This document shows positions 9,236-17,684 of a stretch of DNA of 64,000 nt, in pieces (positions within the stretch are counted from its first letter, which is position 1; every line of letters begins with the position of its first letter). Position numbers and translations under genes: made by a program. This DNA comes from an uncultured Flavobacteriaceae bacterium (GTDB lineage: Bacteria; Bacteroidota; Bacteroidia; Flavobacteriales; Flavobacteriaceae). The notes under the pieces are model-generated. The model saw only the letters and a program-made list of their open reading frames with translations, ran no database searches and was not told the origin of the DNA. The stretch is taken from contig CANMSB010000010.1 of assembly GCA_947500445.1 (NCBI GenBank), forward strand, positions 62,001 through 126,000, given 5' to 3'.

Positions 9236-9507
9236 TGGAAACTAACGGTTTTTTATCAACGAATTAAAATTTATTGGCAAAGAAGTGGTCTATGTTCGTT
9301 ACCCAAAACTGCCTTCAAAATGAACAATCTTATAAACGGAAAATTTAAAAATTGCCTGTTGTCCAATAGAGGGATCGGATATCCTCGAGGGTATTGCCAA
9401 AGTCGCGAGCAAAAGCTTACCAAACTATTATTGTCAATTTTTTGAGTAAGCCGTACCCTCATAAATACATTTTCATCCTTTCGTACACATTTGGTAATTG
9501 CACCCTA

Positions 9508-10584
9508 TCAAAACGTTTCGGACGCCTCTTTGAGCTTCTCGGTATTTTCGACCAAACTTAGTTCGTCAATAATTTTTTGAACATCGCCATCAATGATATT
9601 TTGCAGATCGTAGAGCGTCAATCCGATACGGTGGTCGGTTACCCGTCCTTGTGGATAGTTGTACGTGCGTATTTTGGCGGACCGGTCGCCACTGCTCACC
9701 TGCGAATTTCGTTTGGCGGCATCTTCTTCCTGCTTTTTGGCGAGTTCCAGATCGTACAGTCGTGAACGAAGTACTTTAAACGCCTTCTCCTTGTTTTTAT
9801 GTTGTGATTTTTGATCCTGGCATTGCGCCACCAAACCTGTGGGAACGTGCGTCAAACGAACGGCGGAATAAGTGGTATTTACCGATTGTCCTCCTGGGCC
9901 CGAGGAACAGAAAAAATCGATTCGAACATCTTTGGGGTCTATTTGCACATCAAAATCCTCCGCTTCCGGAAGTACCATAACGGTAGCTGCACTGGTGTGT
10001 ACCCGTCCCTGCGTTTCGGTCTGTGGAACACGTTGTACCCGGTGTACCCCGGCCTCAAATTTCAGGGTCCCGTATACGTCTTCCCCGCTTACTTCAAACT
10101 GTATCTCTTTATACCCTCCGCTGGTACCCTCGCTCAAATCGATAACGTTGGTCCTCCATCCTTTTGATTCACAGTACTTGGTATACATACGGAAGAGGTC
10201 GCCCGCAAAAATACTGGCTTCATCACCACCGGTTCCGGCACGTATTTCCACCACCACATCTTTTGCGTCTTCGGGGTCTTTTGGAATGAGCATCAGTTTG
10301 ATCTCTTCCTCCAAAAGCGGCATTTGTGCCTTGCCCTCTTCCAATTGCATTTTGGCCATTTCCACCATCTCGGCATCACTACCATCGGCAATGATCTCCT
10401 CGGCCTCGGAAATGTTATCGGTGATTTCGATATAGCGGTTCCGTTTTTCGACCAGCTGTTTTAAATCCTTATACTCTTTGGTCAATTGTACGTAACGCTT
10501 TTGATCGCTTATAATGTCCGGTTGTATAATAAGGTCGGACACCTCATCAAAGCGTTGTTTTACAATGTTCAATTTATCGATCAT
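9508..10584 (-). CDS. prfA: Peptide chain release factor 1
   Basis: Recognises UAA and UAG in the ribosomal A site and triggers peptide release. The 358-aa protein has the class I layout: helical domain 1, then the superdomain with the codon-reading PxT tripeptide (Pro187-Gln-Thr189, in [18 protein letters not shown]) and the catalytic GGQ loop (residues 231-233, [14 protein letters not shown]). The motif [17 protein letters not shown] is conserved in both RF1 and RF2; the PQT rather than SPF tripeptide makes it RF1. ATG at 10584. Gln233 is the residue normally methylated by PrmC. Confidence 0.97.
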   Translation of the reverse strand: MIDKLNIVKQRFDEVSDLIIQPDIISDQKRYVQLTKEYKDLKQLVEKRNRYIEITDNISEAEEIIADGSDAEMVEMAKMQLEEGKAQMPLLEEEIKLMLIPKDPEDAKDVVVEIRAGTGGDEASIFAGDLFRMYTKYCESKGWRTNVIDLSEGTSGGYKEIQFEVSGEDVYGTLKFEAGVHRVQRVPQTETQGRVHTSAATVMVLPEAEDFDVQIDPKDVRIDFFCSSGPGGQSVNTTYSAVRLTHVPTGLVAQCQDQKSQHKNKEKAFKVLRSRLYDLELAKKQEEDAAKRNSQVSSGDRSAKIRTYNYPQGRVTDHRIGLTLYDLQNIIDGDVQKIIDELSLVENTEKLKEASETF

Positions 10585-10754
10585 ATTCCTCTATTCGGTG
10601 CGAAAGAAGTTCCGCCGCTGCAATTGCGAATTTACGATAAATTGTACATTAATAAAGAACGGATCTACGCCCCTCTAAAATCTTTTTAATGAATTTGGTC
10701 CACGAAATGTAAGGCTTCAAGAGGAATTAAAGCAAAGTGGTTTTTTAAGTACCC

Positions 10755-11750
10755 TTAGTCGGAACCATCAAGTAAGATCCCGTCGCTTTTGTACATATTG
10801 TCGTCGTCGTCTATCAAGATTACCTCTGGACCGCCCAATTGATCGATCAAGGCTATTCCCGCTTCTTTGCCCATAATAAAAACAGCTGTTGCAAGCGCAT
10901 CACATGTTTCGGCACTTTTAGCAAATACCGATACCCTTTTAATGCCAGTGGCGGGCATGCCGTTCCTTGGGTCTATAATATGTGTATATTTTTTTCCGTT
11001 AAAAATGACATATTTATCGGAGTTTTCGGAGGTGGCAACGGACGACTCCACAATAGGTAACCACGAAAAAATCCGTTGTCGCCCTTTGAGGTGGGCCACC
11101 CCTACCAACCACTTCTCGCCGCTGGCCTTTGTACCCCAGGTAGTGGTATCGCCTCCCGCGTTAATAACGCCGGAAATCACCTGTTTCGATACCAGAAGTT
11201 GTTTTGCCCTATCGGCGGCATACCCCTTCCCTATGGCACCAAAGCCAATTTTCATTCCTTTCTCCTTAAGATACACGGTGCGTTTGGCGGCATTCAATAT
11301 AATTTTTTCGTAGCCCACTTTGGCGATCGACTTTTTTAATTCGGAAGCCGTGGGCATACGCTCCATGGTTCCGTCAAATTTCCAAATGGTATTGATCGAG
11401 GCAAAGGTAAGGTCGAAGGCCCCATTGGTAATGGCGGATACCTGGTTCGCACGTTCGATCAGGGCAAACAGTTCGTCACTGACCTTCACCGGTTTTATAC
11501 CTGCATTTTTGTTGATCAAGGCCGTTTCAGAGTCGGGATTCCAGGCGGAAATCATTTTCTCTATTCTTTCGATCTCCGCGATTGCCTCATCAATACTGAT
11601 GTATCCCAATTCCTCGTTAACGGATACTACGGTTATCTCAAAAGGACTCCCCATAAGGGTCACGTTTCGGTTGACCGTAACGTACCCGCCATCCTGCGCC
11701 GAACCATACAGCACCGATAAAAAGAACAGAAAGGGAATGAGCCCTTTCAC
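10755..11750 (-). CDS. apbE: FAD:protein FMN transferase (ApbE family)
   Basis: Transfers FMN from FAD onto Thr/Ser of exported or membrane flavoproteins such as Rnf/Nqr subunits. The 331-aa protein has a Sec signal peptide (1-19, ending YGSAQ), placing it outside the inner membrane. ApbE landmarks: MGSPFEITVVS near 32, SAWNPDSETALINKNAG near 92, GFGAIGKGYAADRAKQ near 173, INAGGDTTTWG near 197 and THIIDPRNGMPATG near 255. The start is GTG 11750, overlapping the stop of the thioredoxin gene (GTGA), so the two are translationally coupled. No obvious flavinylation target is encoded beside it. Confidence 0.93.
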   Translation of the reverse strand: MKGLIPFLFFLSVLYGSAQDGGYVTVNRNVTLMGSPFEITVVSVNEELGYISIDEAIAEIERIEKMISAWNPDSETALINKNAGIKPVKVSDELFALIERANQVSAITNGAFDLTFASINTIWKFDGTMERMPTASELKKSIAKVGYEKIILNAAKRTVYLKEKGMKIGFGAIGKGYAADRAKQLLVSKQVISGVINAGGDTTTWGTKASGEKWLVGVAHLKGRQRIFSWLPIVESSVATSENSDKYVIFNGKKYTHIIDPRNGMPATGIKRVSVFAKSAETCDALATAVFIMGKEAGIALIDQLGGPEVILIDDDDNMYKSDGILLDGSD

Positions 11751-12196
11751 GGGACCAATCGGTTTAGTTGTTCAAAATAGTTTTGAGGGCTTATTTTTTT
11801 GTAACCCAAGGCTCCCGTGGCATTCCCATCCGCGTCCAATACGACCACTAACGGAAAATGACCTCGTGGATTCAAGCGCGCCGCGAGTGCGGCGTTGGTG
11901 TCCGCTTTGTCCGCGGATAGCCGATTTACCTTTTTTATGGGAAAGTCGGCCTTGTAGAAAATAAATTGCTCGTTATTATTACTTTTCACGTATTCCGATT
12001 GCCAGATTTCCCGATCCAATTTGATACAGGGTGCACACCAATCGGAACCACTGAACACCACAACAAGTGTTTTGTTATCTTCCTTCGCCATTTTTACGGC
12101 ATGGGCATAGTCTACTTCCCAAGTCTGCCCTATGGCGGCGAAAGCATAACTGTAGACAAAAAGAGCAAGTATCGGCTTCATCATTAGCTTAATCAT
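11747..12196 (-). CDS. Exported thioredoxin-family protein
   Basis: A 149-aa periplasmic thioredoxin-fold protein with a signal peptide (to about residue 24, AFAAIGQ) and an active site in FSGSDWCAPCIKLDREIW (Cys54-Ala-Pro-Cys57). It continues with the fold's VVVLDADG strand and cis-Pro region (GHFPLVVV). CAPC with a following KLDREIW is typical of the thioredoxin_7/DUF255-like reductases of this phylum. It starts 18 bp after the Rieske gene and overlaps apbE by 4 bp, making a Rieske-thioredoxin-ApbE operon; it probably keeps a thiol or Fe-S/flavin partner reduced. Alternative in-frame starts lie 12-15 bp downstream. Confidence 0.88.
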   Translation of the reverse strand: MIKLMMKPILALFVYSYAFAAIGQTWEVDYAHAVKMAKEDNKTLVVVFSGSDWCAPCIKLDREIWQSEYVKSNNNEQFIFYKADFPIKKVNRLSADKADTNAALAARLNPRGHFPLVVVLDADGNATGALGYKKISPQNYFEQLNRLVP

Positions 12197-12214
12197 ACAA
12201 AATGGGTGCCATTC

Positions 12215-12661
12215 TTATTCGAACACCCTTAAAACAGTATCCGTAAGCGTGGTATTGTAGACCTTTAAAACCTTGGCAGGGCTGTTATCCACTTGGTTCA
12301 ATGGAGTTCCGTCCTGTTCGAATTGGGAACCGTGTACATCGCAATAAAAAATACCGCCGTTCTGCGATACGAACCGAACCTGGTCGTACCCTTGGTGACT
12401 GCATATTTGGCTTGCAGCGATCAATTCCCCCTCCAAATTCCGTGCGACGACCACATCGTTTTTGAGAATATATCCTCCGTTTTCAATCAAATCAGCGGCT
12501 TCCGGCGAATTAAGATCGACCGTAAAATCGACTCCCGTGGGTTCGTCCTTTATCGTCCCGTCGGGTTCGTCCCCATCTTTGGAACATCCTTGAACACAGG
12601 GGAACAACAGGGCAAAAGCCGCGCCTGCGCCCATACTTCTTAAAAATTGTTTTCTTTCCAT
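12215..12661 (-). CDS. Rieske [2Fe-2S] lipoprotein
   Basis: A 148-aa single-domain Rieske protein. Cluster ligands are Cys87 and His89 (QICSHQGY) and Cys107 and His110 (YCDVHGSQF). The N-terminus carries a hydrophobic signal ending in VQGC (Cys26 lipobox); the ERKQFLR start resembles a Tat motif with Lys/Arg variation, which would suit a folded cofactor protein. ATG 12661 is chosen because it begins the signal; the frame is open upstream to 12691. First gene of the operon with thioredoxin and apbE. No quinol-oxidising cytochrome partner is nearby, so an electron-shuttle role is inference. Confidence 0.9.
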   Translation of the reverse strand: MERKQFLRSMGAGAAFALLFPCVQGCSKDGDEPDGTIKDEPTGVDFTVDLNSPEAADLIENGGYILKNDVVVARNLEGELIAASQICSHQGYDQVRFVSQNGGIFYCDVHGSQFEQDGTPLNQVDNSPAKVLKVYNTTLTDTVLRVFE

Positions 12662-12783
12662 AACATACCTAGTTACAAAAAGAACGTGCAAAACGTGGGA
12701 ATCGTATCAAAATCGTGGAGAATTCGACATACGGACGAACCATACGGACAAATGGTACAAGGCAACCAAGGAAAAGCTTACAG

Positions 12784-13965
12784 CTAGGCATATTCAAAGA
12801 CCCCGTACGCACTTTTAATGGTCAACTTTTTTGTATCGCTAGCGGTTACCTTGCCCACGATTTGCGCCGCCACACCGAAACGTTTCGACACACGGATGAT
12901 TTCGGGCGCTACCTCGGGGGATACATAAAACTCCAAACGATGACCGCAATTAAAGACCTTGTACATTTCCTGCCAATCGGTTCCCGACTGTTCCTGAATC
13001 AGTTTGAACAGTGGCGGAACGGGAAACAAATTGTTCTTTACCACATGAAGCTTATCAATAAAATGAAGAATTTTGGTCTGTGCCCCTCCACTGCAATGCA
13101 CCATACCGTGGATCTGCTGCCCTCCTAAATCTTTTAGGATAGCCTTTACAATGGGCGCATAGGTACGTGTTGGTGACAATACCAGTTTACCGGCATCCAG
13201 GGGCGCATCGGAAACCGTATCGGTAAGTTTCACGTCACCGGAATATACCAAAGCCTCGGGAACGGCGGCATCATAACTTTCAGGATACTTTGCGGCCAGA
13301 TATTTTGAAAACACATCGTGTCGCGCCGAGGTGAGCCCATTACTTCCCATTCCCCCATTGTATTCGTTTTCATAGATTGCCTGACCAAAAGAAGCCAAGC
13401 CCACGATAACGTCTCCTGGCCGTATATTGGCGTTGTCGACTACATCAGTTCTTTTGATCCTGGCGGTAACGGTGGAATCTACGATGATGGTACGCACCAA
13501 ATCGCCAACATCCGCCGTTTCCCCGCCAGTGGAATGAATGGTAATGCCATGTTTTTCCAAGTCTGAAATAAGCGATTCGGTTCCATTGATAATGGCCGAG
13601 ATCACCTCGCCGGGAATCAAGTTTTTATTCCTACCGATGGTAGATGAAAGCATGATATTATCGGTCGCGCCAACACAGATAAGATCATCGATATTCATGA
13701 TCAATGCGTCCTGGGCGATTCCCTTCCAAACCGATAGGTCACCGGTCTCCTTCCAATACATGTAGGCCAGGGCCGATTTTGTTCCCGCGCCATCGGCATG
13801 CATGATCAAACAGTACTCCTCGTCACCGGTCAGGTAATCCGGTACAATTTTACAAAAAGCCTTTGGGAAGATGCCTTTATCGATATTCTTGATTGCATTG
13901 TGCACGTCTTCTTTATCGGCGGAAACGCCTCTTTGCTGGTACCTTTCACTGGCTGAGGAACTCAT
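12784..13965 (-). CDS. purM: Phosphoribosylformylglycinamidine cyclo-ligase (AIR synthetase)
   Basis: Converts FGAM and ATP to AIR in purine synthesis. The 393-aa protein begins MSSSASERYQQRGVSADKED. The ATP/Mg region MHADGAGTKSALAYMYWKE lies near residue 55-75, then IAQDALIMNIDDLICVGA, HSTGGETADVGDLVRTIIVD, and the C-terminal GMVHCSGGAQTKILHF. It is longer than the E. coli enzyme (345 aa), matching the form I associate with Bacteroidota. ATG 13965 is used; the frame runs open to 14055 but that stretch lacks conserved features. glnN ends 150 bp upstream on the same strand. Confidence 0.93.
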   Translation of the reverse strand: MSSSASERYQQRGVSADKEDVHNAIKNIDKGIFPKAFCKIVPDYLTGDEEYCLIMHADGAGTKSALAYMYWKETGDLSVWKGIAQDALIMNIDDLICVGATDNIMLSSTIGRNKNLIPGEVISAIINGTESLISDLEKHGITIHSTGGETADVGDLVRTIIVDSTVTARIKRTDVVDNANIRPGDVIVGLASFGQAIYENEYNGGMGSNGLTSARHDVFSKYLAAKYPESYDAAVPEALVYSGDVKLTDTVSDAPLDAGKLVLSPTRTYAPIVKAILKDLGGQQIHGMVHCSGGAQTKILHFIDKLHVVKNNLFPVPPLFKLIQEQSGTDWQEMYKVFNCGHRLEFYVSPEVAPEIIRVSKRFGVAAQIVGKVTASDTKKLTIKSAYGVFEYA

Positions 13966-14115
13966 GGAATCTGTTTTGGCAAAAATAGGAAATCGTGTTA
14001 AAAAAATGTCATTTCGATCATTTAATGCTAAGGAAAACGCCCGAGCCTTCTGCACATACCCGCAAAGGGCACCATCACCGTGGTGGATAGGATACCATAC
14101 ATGGAAAAAAGACCC

Positions 14116-16302
14116 TTATTTGATAAAAAGAAGCTCTCGGTATTTGGTCAAGGGCCAAACGCTGTCATCTACCAATTTTTCCAGGGAATCGCAATGCTGT
14201 CGAATAGTGTGGAAATAGGGAAGTACGTTTTCGCAATACGAAACGGCTTTTTTGTGGGTGTCGGATATTTTGTTTGCCTTTTTGCGGGCATCGCCCATAG
14301 CATCGATCATTTTTTTAAGTGTAGCGATATGTTCCGCCATTTGTTCGATCAAGGATAATTGTCCCCCGGCCAATGGACGGTGCGCAGCACCAAAAATATC
14401 CTTGAGTCCGGTAACGTTTTTGATGAGTTTGTTTTGATACGTTATGGTCGCCGGTAGCACATAGCCATATACCAATTCCCCAAAAAGACGGCTTTCAATT
14501 TGAACATGCAATATGTAGGCCTCCAATTCCACTTCCTGTCTTGCACGAATTTCGGTCTCGCTCATGACCTTGGTCGCTTTAAACAAGGCAATGGTCTTGC
14601 TTGCGGTAAGTACCCGAAGTGCTTGTGGACAATTTTTATTATTGCTCAGTTTTCTTCTCTTGGCTTCCTTCTGCCAAGCATCACTGTATCCATCGCCATC
14701 AAAACGGATACGCTTGGAGGTTTTTATATATTCCCGCAAAACATTGAAAACCGCTTCGTCCTTCTTTAAGTTTTTTGTGTCGATCAGGGCATCGACCTCT
14801 TTTTTAAACGCCCTGAGCTGTTTGGACACAATAGTGTTCAACACCGTCATCGGCTTGGCGCAATTGGTTTTGGCCCCTACCCCGCGCATTTCAAACTTAT
14901 TGCCGGTAAAGGCAAAGGGAGAAGTGCGGTTTCGATCGGTATTGTCCAATAAAATTTCCGGGATCTTACCGACCACGTTCAACTTCAGTTCCGTTTTTTC
15001 TTCCGGCGACAGTTTTCCTTGGGACACCCCTTCCAATTCATCCAATACGTTGCCCAGTTGTTCCCCGATAAATATGGAAAGAATAGCGGGCGGCGCCTCA
15101 TTGGCCCCCAAACGATGATCGTTGCTAGCGGAAGCAATGGAAGACCGTAGCAACTCCTCGTAGGTATCTACCGCCTTTATGGTGTTGATGAAAAACGTAA
15201 GGAACTGTAGGTTTTTCATCGGTGTAGATCCTGGACTCAACAGATTGACCCCGGTATCCGTGGCCAAGGACCAGTTGTTGTGTTTTCCGGAACCGTTTAT
15301 TCCGGCAAAGGGTTTTTCGTGAAATAGTACTTTAAAATGGTGTTTGTCGGCCACTTTTTCCATTACGTCCATCAACAATAGGTTATGGTCGACCGCCAAA
15401 TTGGCCTCTTCGTACACCGGTGCCAACTCAAATTGATTGGGCGCCACTTCATTATGGCGCGTTTTAACGGGAATACCGAGTAGGGTACATTCTTTTTCGA
15501 GGTCTTTCATAAAACCGATGGCCCGTTGTGGTATGACGCCAAAGTAATGATCGTCCAACTGCTGCCCTTTTGCCGCGGCATTTCCGATCAATGTACGGCC
15601 CGTCATATTGATATCGGGCCTTGAATGTGCCAAGGCCTTATCGATCAAAAAGTACTCTTGTTCCCAACCCAAAGTGGCATTCACCTTTGAAACGTTCTTA
15701 TCAAAGTACCGTGCAACCGCGGTGGCGGCCTCATCAATGGAATTCAACGCCCGTAAGAGCGGGGCCTTGTTGTCGAGTGCCTCACCGGTGTAGGATACGA
15801 ATATCGTAGGTATACAGAGGGTAGTGTCGTACACAAAAGCAGGGGATGTAGGATCCCATGCGGTGTACCCCCTGGCCTCAAAGGTATTTCGGATACCGCC
15901 GCTCGGAAAGCTGGAGGCATCGGGCTCTTGTTGCACCAATTGCCCCCCTCCAAATTTCTCTAAAGCCTTTCCGTCCGGCAAAAGATCAAAAAAAGCGTCG
16001 TGTTTCTCGGCGGTAGCACCGGTCAACGGCTGAAACCAATGCGTGTAATGGGTCGCCCCTATCGATATGGCCCATGCCTTCATCGCTTCCGCTACCTGAT
16101 CGGCAATTTTCCGATCTATTTTCGATCCCGAAAAAACCGCTCCCTTTACGCTGTTCAGCGCGTCTTTTGTCAGATATTGGATCATTTTATCCTCGTTAAA
16201 GACGTTTTTCGCAAAAAAATCGGAGCGCCTTCCCTCCTCTTTTACTTCGATAATCGGCCTTTTTTGACTCTCTAAAATGGCTTTAAAACGTTGTTTGGAC
16301 AT
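14116..16302 (-). CDS. glnN: Glutamine synthetase type III
   Basis: ATP-dependent synthesis of glutamine from glutamate and ammonium. The 728-aa length and the N-terminal segment (GATHYTHWFQPLTGATAEKHDAFF near 80-105) are diagnostic of GSIII dodecamers. Further landmarks: GWEQEYFLIDKAL near 205, KTRHNEVAPNQFELAPVYEE near 275, INGSGKHNNWSLATDTG near 335 and NDHRLGANEAPPAILSIF near 395. ATG 16302. It is divergent from a type II enzyme gene at 16510; the shared 207 bp hold a -33/-7 promoter for each gene and an 8-bp dyad, so joint nitrogen control is likely. Confidence 0.96.
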   Translation of the reverse strand: MSKQRFKAILESQKRPIIEVKEEGRRSDFFAKNVFNEDKMIQYLTKDALNSVKGAVFSGSKIDRKIADQVAEAMKAWAISIGATHYTHWFQPLTGATAEKHDAFFDLLPDGKALEKFGGGQLVQQEPDASSFPSGGIRNTFEARGYTAWDPTSPAFVYDTTLCIPTIFVSYTGEALDNKAPLLRALNSIDEAATAVARYFDKNVSKVNATLGWEQEYFLIDKALAHSRPDINMTGRTLIGNAAAKGQQLDDHYFGVIPQRAIGFMKDLEKECTLLGIPVKTRHNEVAPNQFELAPVYEEANLAVDHNLLLMDVMEKVADKHHFKVLFHEKPFAGINGSGKHNNWSLATDTGVNLLSPGSTPMKNLQFLTFFINTIKAVDTYEELLRSSIASASNDHRLGANEAPPAILSIFIGEQLGNVLDELEGVSQGKLSPEEKTELKLNVVGKIPEILLDNTDRNRTSPFAFTGNKFEMRGVGAKTNCAKPMTVLNTIVSKQLRAFKKEVDALIDTKNLKKDEAVFNVLREYIKTSKRIRFDGDGYSDAWQKEAKRRKLSNNKNCPQALRVLTASKTIALFKATKVMSETEIRARQEVELEAYILHVQIESRLFGELVYGYVLPATITYQNKLIKNVTGLKDIFGAAHRPLAGGQLSLIEQMAEHIATLKKMIDAMGDARKKANKISDTHKKAVSYCENVLPYFHTIRQHCDSLEKLVDDSVWPLTKYRELLFIK

Positions 16303-16343
16303 GGTCGTTCTACTTTTCGATGAGCATTTTGTTGAAAACTTGT

Positions 16344-16377
16344 CAAAATTAGCATCAAAAAATAACTATTTCACAAA
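16344..16377 (-). promoter_or_regulatory. glnN promoter (TTTG / TAnnTTTG type)
   Basis: On the minus strand TTTG (16377-16374) is followed after 22 bp by TAATTTTG (16351-16344), a full match to the Bacteroidota -33/-7 consensus. Transcription would start about 35 bp before the glnN ATG. Confidence 0.75.
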
Positions 16378-16393
16378 ATACCCTTAAAAAAAT

Positions 16394-16436
16394 GGGGGTA
16401 ATCAAAAAAAGATTAAAATGTTAACTATTTACCCCC
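16394..16436. promoter_or_regulatory. Dyad between glnN and glnA promoters
   Basis: Arms GGGGGTAA (16394-16401) and TTACCCCC (16429-16436) are perfect reverse complements 27 bp apart. They sit between the two divergent promoters, the right arm ending 5 bp before the glnA -33 box. Position and symmetry suit a shared nitrogen regulator site; an RNA hairpin is the alternative. Confidence 0.5.
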
Positions 16437-16441
16437 TCATT

Positions 16442-16474
16442 TTTGAGCTCAATTCGTCAAAAAAATTATTTTTG
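16442..16474 (+). promoter_or_regulatory. glnA promoter (TTTG / TAnnTTTG type)
   Basis: TTTG at 16442-16445 and TATTTTTG at 16467-16474, spaced 21 bp, match the phylum consensus. Expected start of transcription near 16481, about 30 bp before the glnA ATG. Confidence 0.78.
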
Positions 16475-16509
16475 TAGGTCTTTTAATTTAAAATTAACTA
16501 CCGAATATT

Positions 16510-17526
16510 ATGAGTAAATCAAAATTGGAGTATATCTGGTTGGATGGGTATTTCCCGACACAGAACATGCGAAGTAAGACCAAAGTGGTAAACGACTTTG
16601 GCGGAAAGCTAGAAGATTGCCCTATGTGGTCTTTTGATGGAAGTTCAACAAAACAAGCGGAAGGTGGAGCTTCAGATTGCTTGCTTAAACCGGTAGCTAT
16701 TTATCCAGACCCCGCCAGAAAAGACGGTTTCTTGGTAATGACCGAAGTTTTAAATGCAGATGGTACCCCACACGTTTCTAACGGGCGTTCCACTATTGAC
16801 GATGATGATAATGATTTCTGGTTCGGTTTTGAACAGGAGTATTTTATCATGGACACCAAAACACAGCTTCCTTTAGGTTTTCCCGTTGGAGGTTACCCTG
16901 CTCCACAGGGAATGTACTATTGTTCCGTCGGTGGAAGAAACACCCATGGAAGGGAATTGGTGGAAAAACATGCCGATCTATGTATTGCAGCGGGTCTTAA
17001 TTTTGAAGGAATCAACCAAGAGGTGGCTTCCGGACAGTGGGAATTTCAATTGTTCGGCAAGGGCGCAAAAATTGCCGGTGATGAAATTTGGATAGCACGA
17101 TATCTTTTAGACCGTTTGACCGAAGACTATGGATACTATATCGAATATCATCCAAAGCCATTAGGGAAGGATATGGATTGGAACGGTTCGGGTATGCATG
17201 CCAACTTCTCCAACAATACGTTGCGAACCTGTGGGGACAAAGCGACTTATGAAAAAATATGTGAAGCTTTCAGACCTGTGGTCAAGGAGCATATTGCGGT
17301 TTATGGAGAGTTTAACGACCAGCGTTTGACCGGAGACCATGAAACACAGTCTATCGACGAATTCAGTTTTGGAATCTCCGACAGGGGCGCTTCTATCCGA
17401 ATTCCGATCGCTACCGTAGAAAGTGGCTGGAAAGGATGGTTGGAAGATCGTAGACCTGCTTCCAACGGTGACCCGTACAAAATTGCAAGTAGAATTATTA
17501 AAACGGTAAAATCAGCAGACGTATAG
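16510..17526 (+). CDS. glnA: Glutamine synthetase type II (eukaryote-like)
   Basis: A 338-aa glutamine synthetase of the short, eukaryote-like class. It has a beta-grasp domain (SKLEYIWLDGYFPTQNMRSKT, then MWSFDGSSTKQAEG) and catalytic domain landmarks FGFEQEYFIMD near 108, GINQEVASGQWEFQ near 172, DWNGSGMHANFSN near 222 and GDHETQSIDEFSFGISDRGASIRIP near 276. It lacks the adenylylation Tyr loop of GSI. Codon use here (many AAA, GGT, TTA and GGA) looks more like that of a highly expressed gene than its neighbours. It has its own consensus promoter and a strong terminator, so it is monocistronic. It coexists with GSIII encoded divergently. Confidence 0.95.
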   Translation: MSKSKLEYIWLDGYFPTQNMRSKTKVVNDFGGKLEDCPMWSFDGSSTKQAEGGASDCLLKPVAIYPDPARKDGFLVMTEVLNADGTPHVSNGRSTIDDDDNDFWFGFEQEYFIMDTKTQLPLGFPVGGYPAPQGMYYCSVGGRNTHGRELVEKHADLCIAAGLNFEGINQEVASGQWEFQLFGKGAKIAGDEIWIARYLLDRLTEDYGYYIEYHPKPLGKDMDWNGSGMHANFSNNTLRTCGDKATYEKICEAFRPVVKEHIAVYGEFNDQRLTGDHETQSIDEFSFGISDRGASIRIPIATVESGWKGWLEDRRPASNGDPYKIASRIIKTVKSADV

Positions 17527-17554
17527 TCGTTTTACCATATCAATTGTTGTTAAG

Positions 17555-17598
17555 AAAAACCGCTTTCGAATCTTGTATTTGAAAGCGGTTTTTGGTTT
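17555..17598 (+). terminator. glnA terminator
   Basis: Perfect 13-bp stem AAAAACCGCTTTC / GAAAGCGGTTTTT with a 13-base loop, followed by GGTTTTT. The A and T tails would let it work in both directions, which also suits the convergent gene ending at 17685. Confidence 0.9.
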
Positions 17599-17684
17599 TT
17601 CACAGCAGCTCGTTCCCCTGTGGTAAATACCCCTTTTCGTCCAACGGACAAGGTTGTACGGGCCCATTAGGTAATGATAACCGG

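Noticed and set aside
16510-17526. Recent gene transfer of the type II glutamine synthetase from a eukaryote
   Set aside because: Short GSII-like enzymes are established in Bacteroidota; the gene has a native-type promoter and terminator, so transfer is not needed to explain it.
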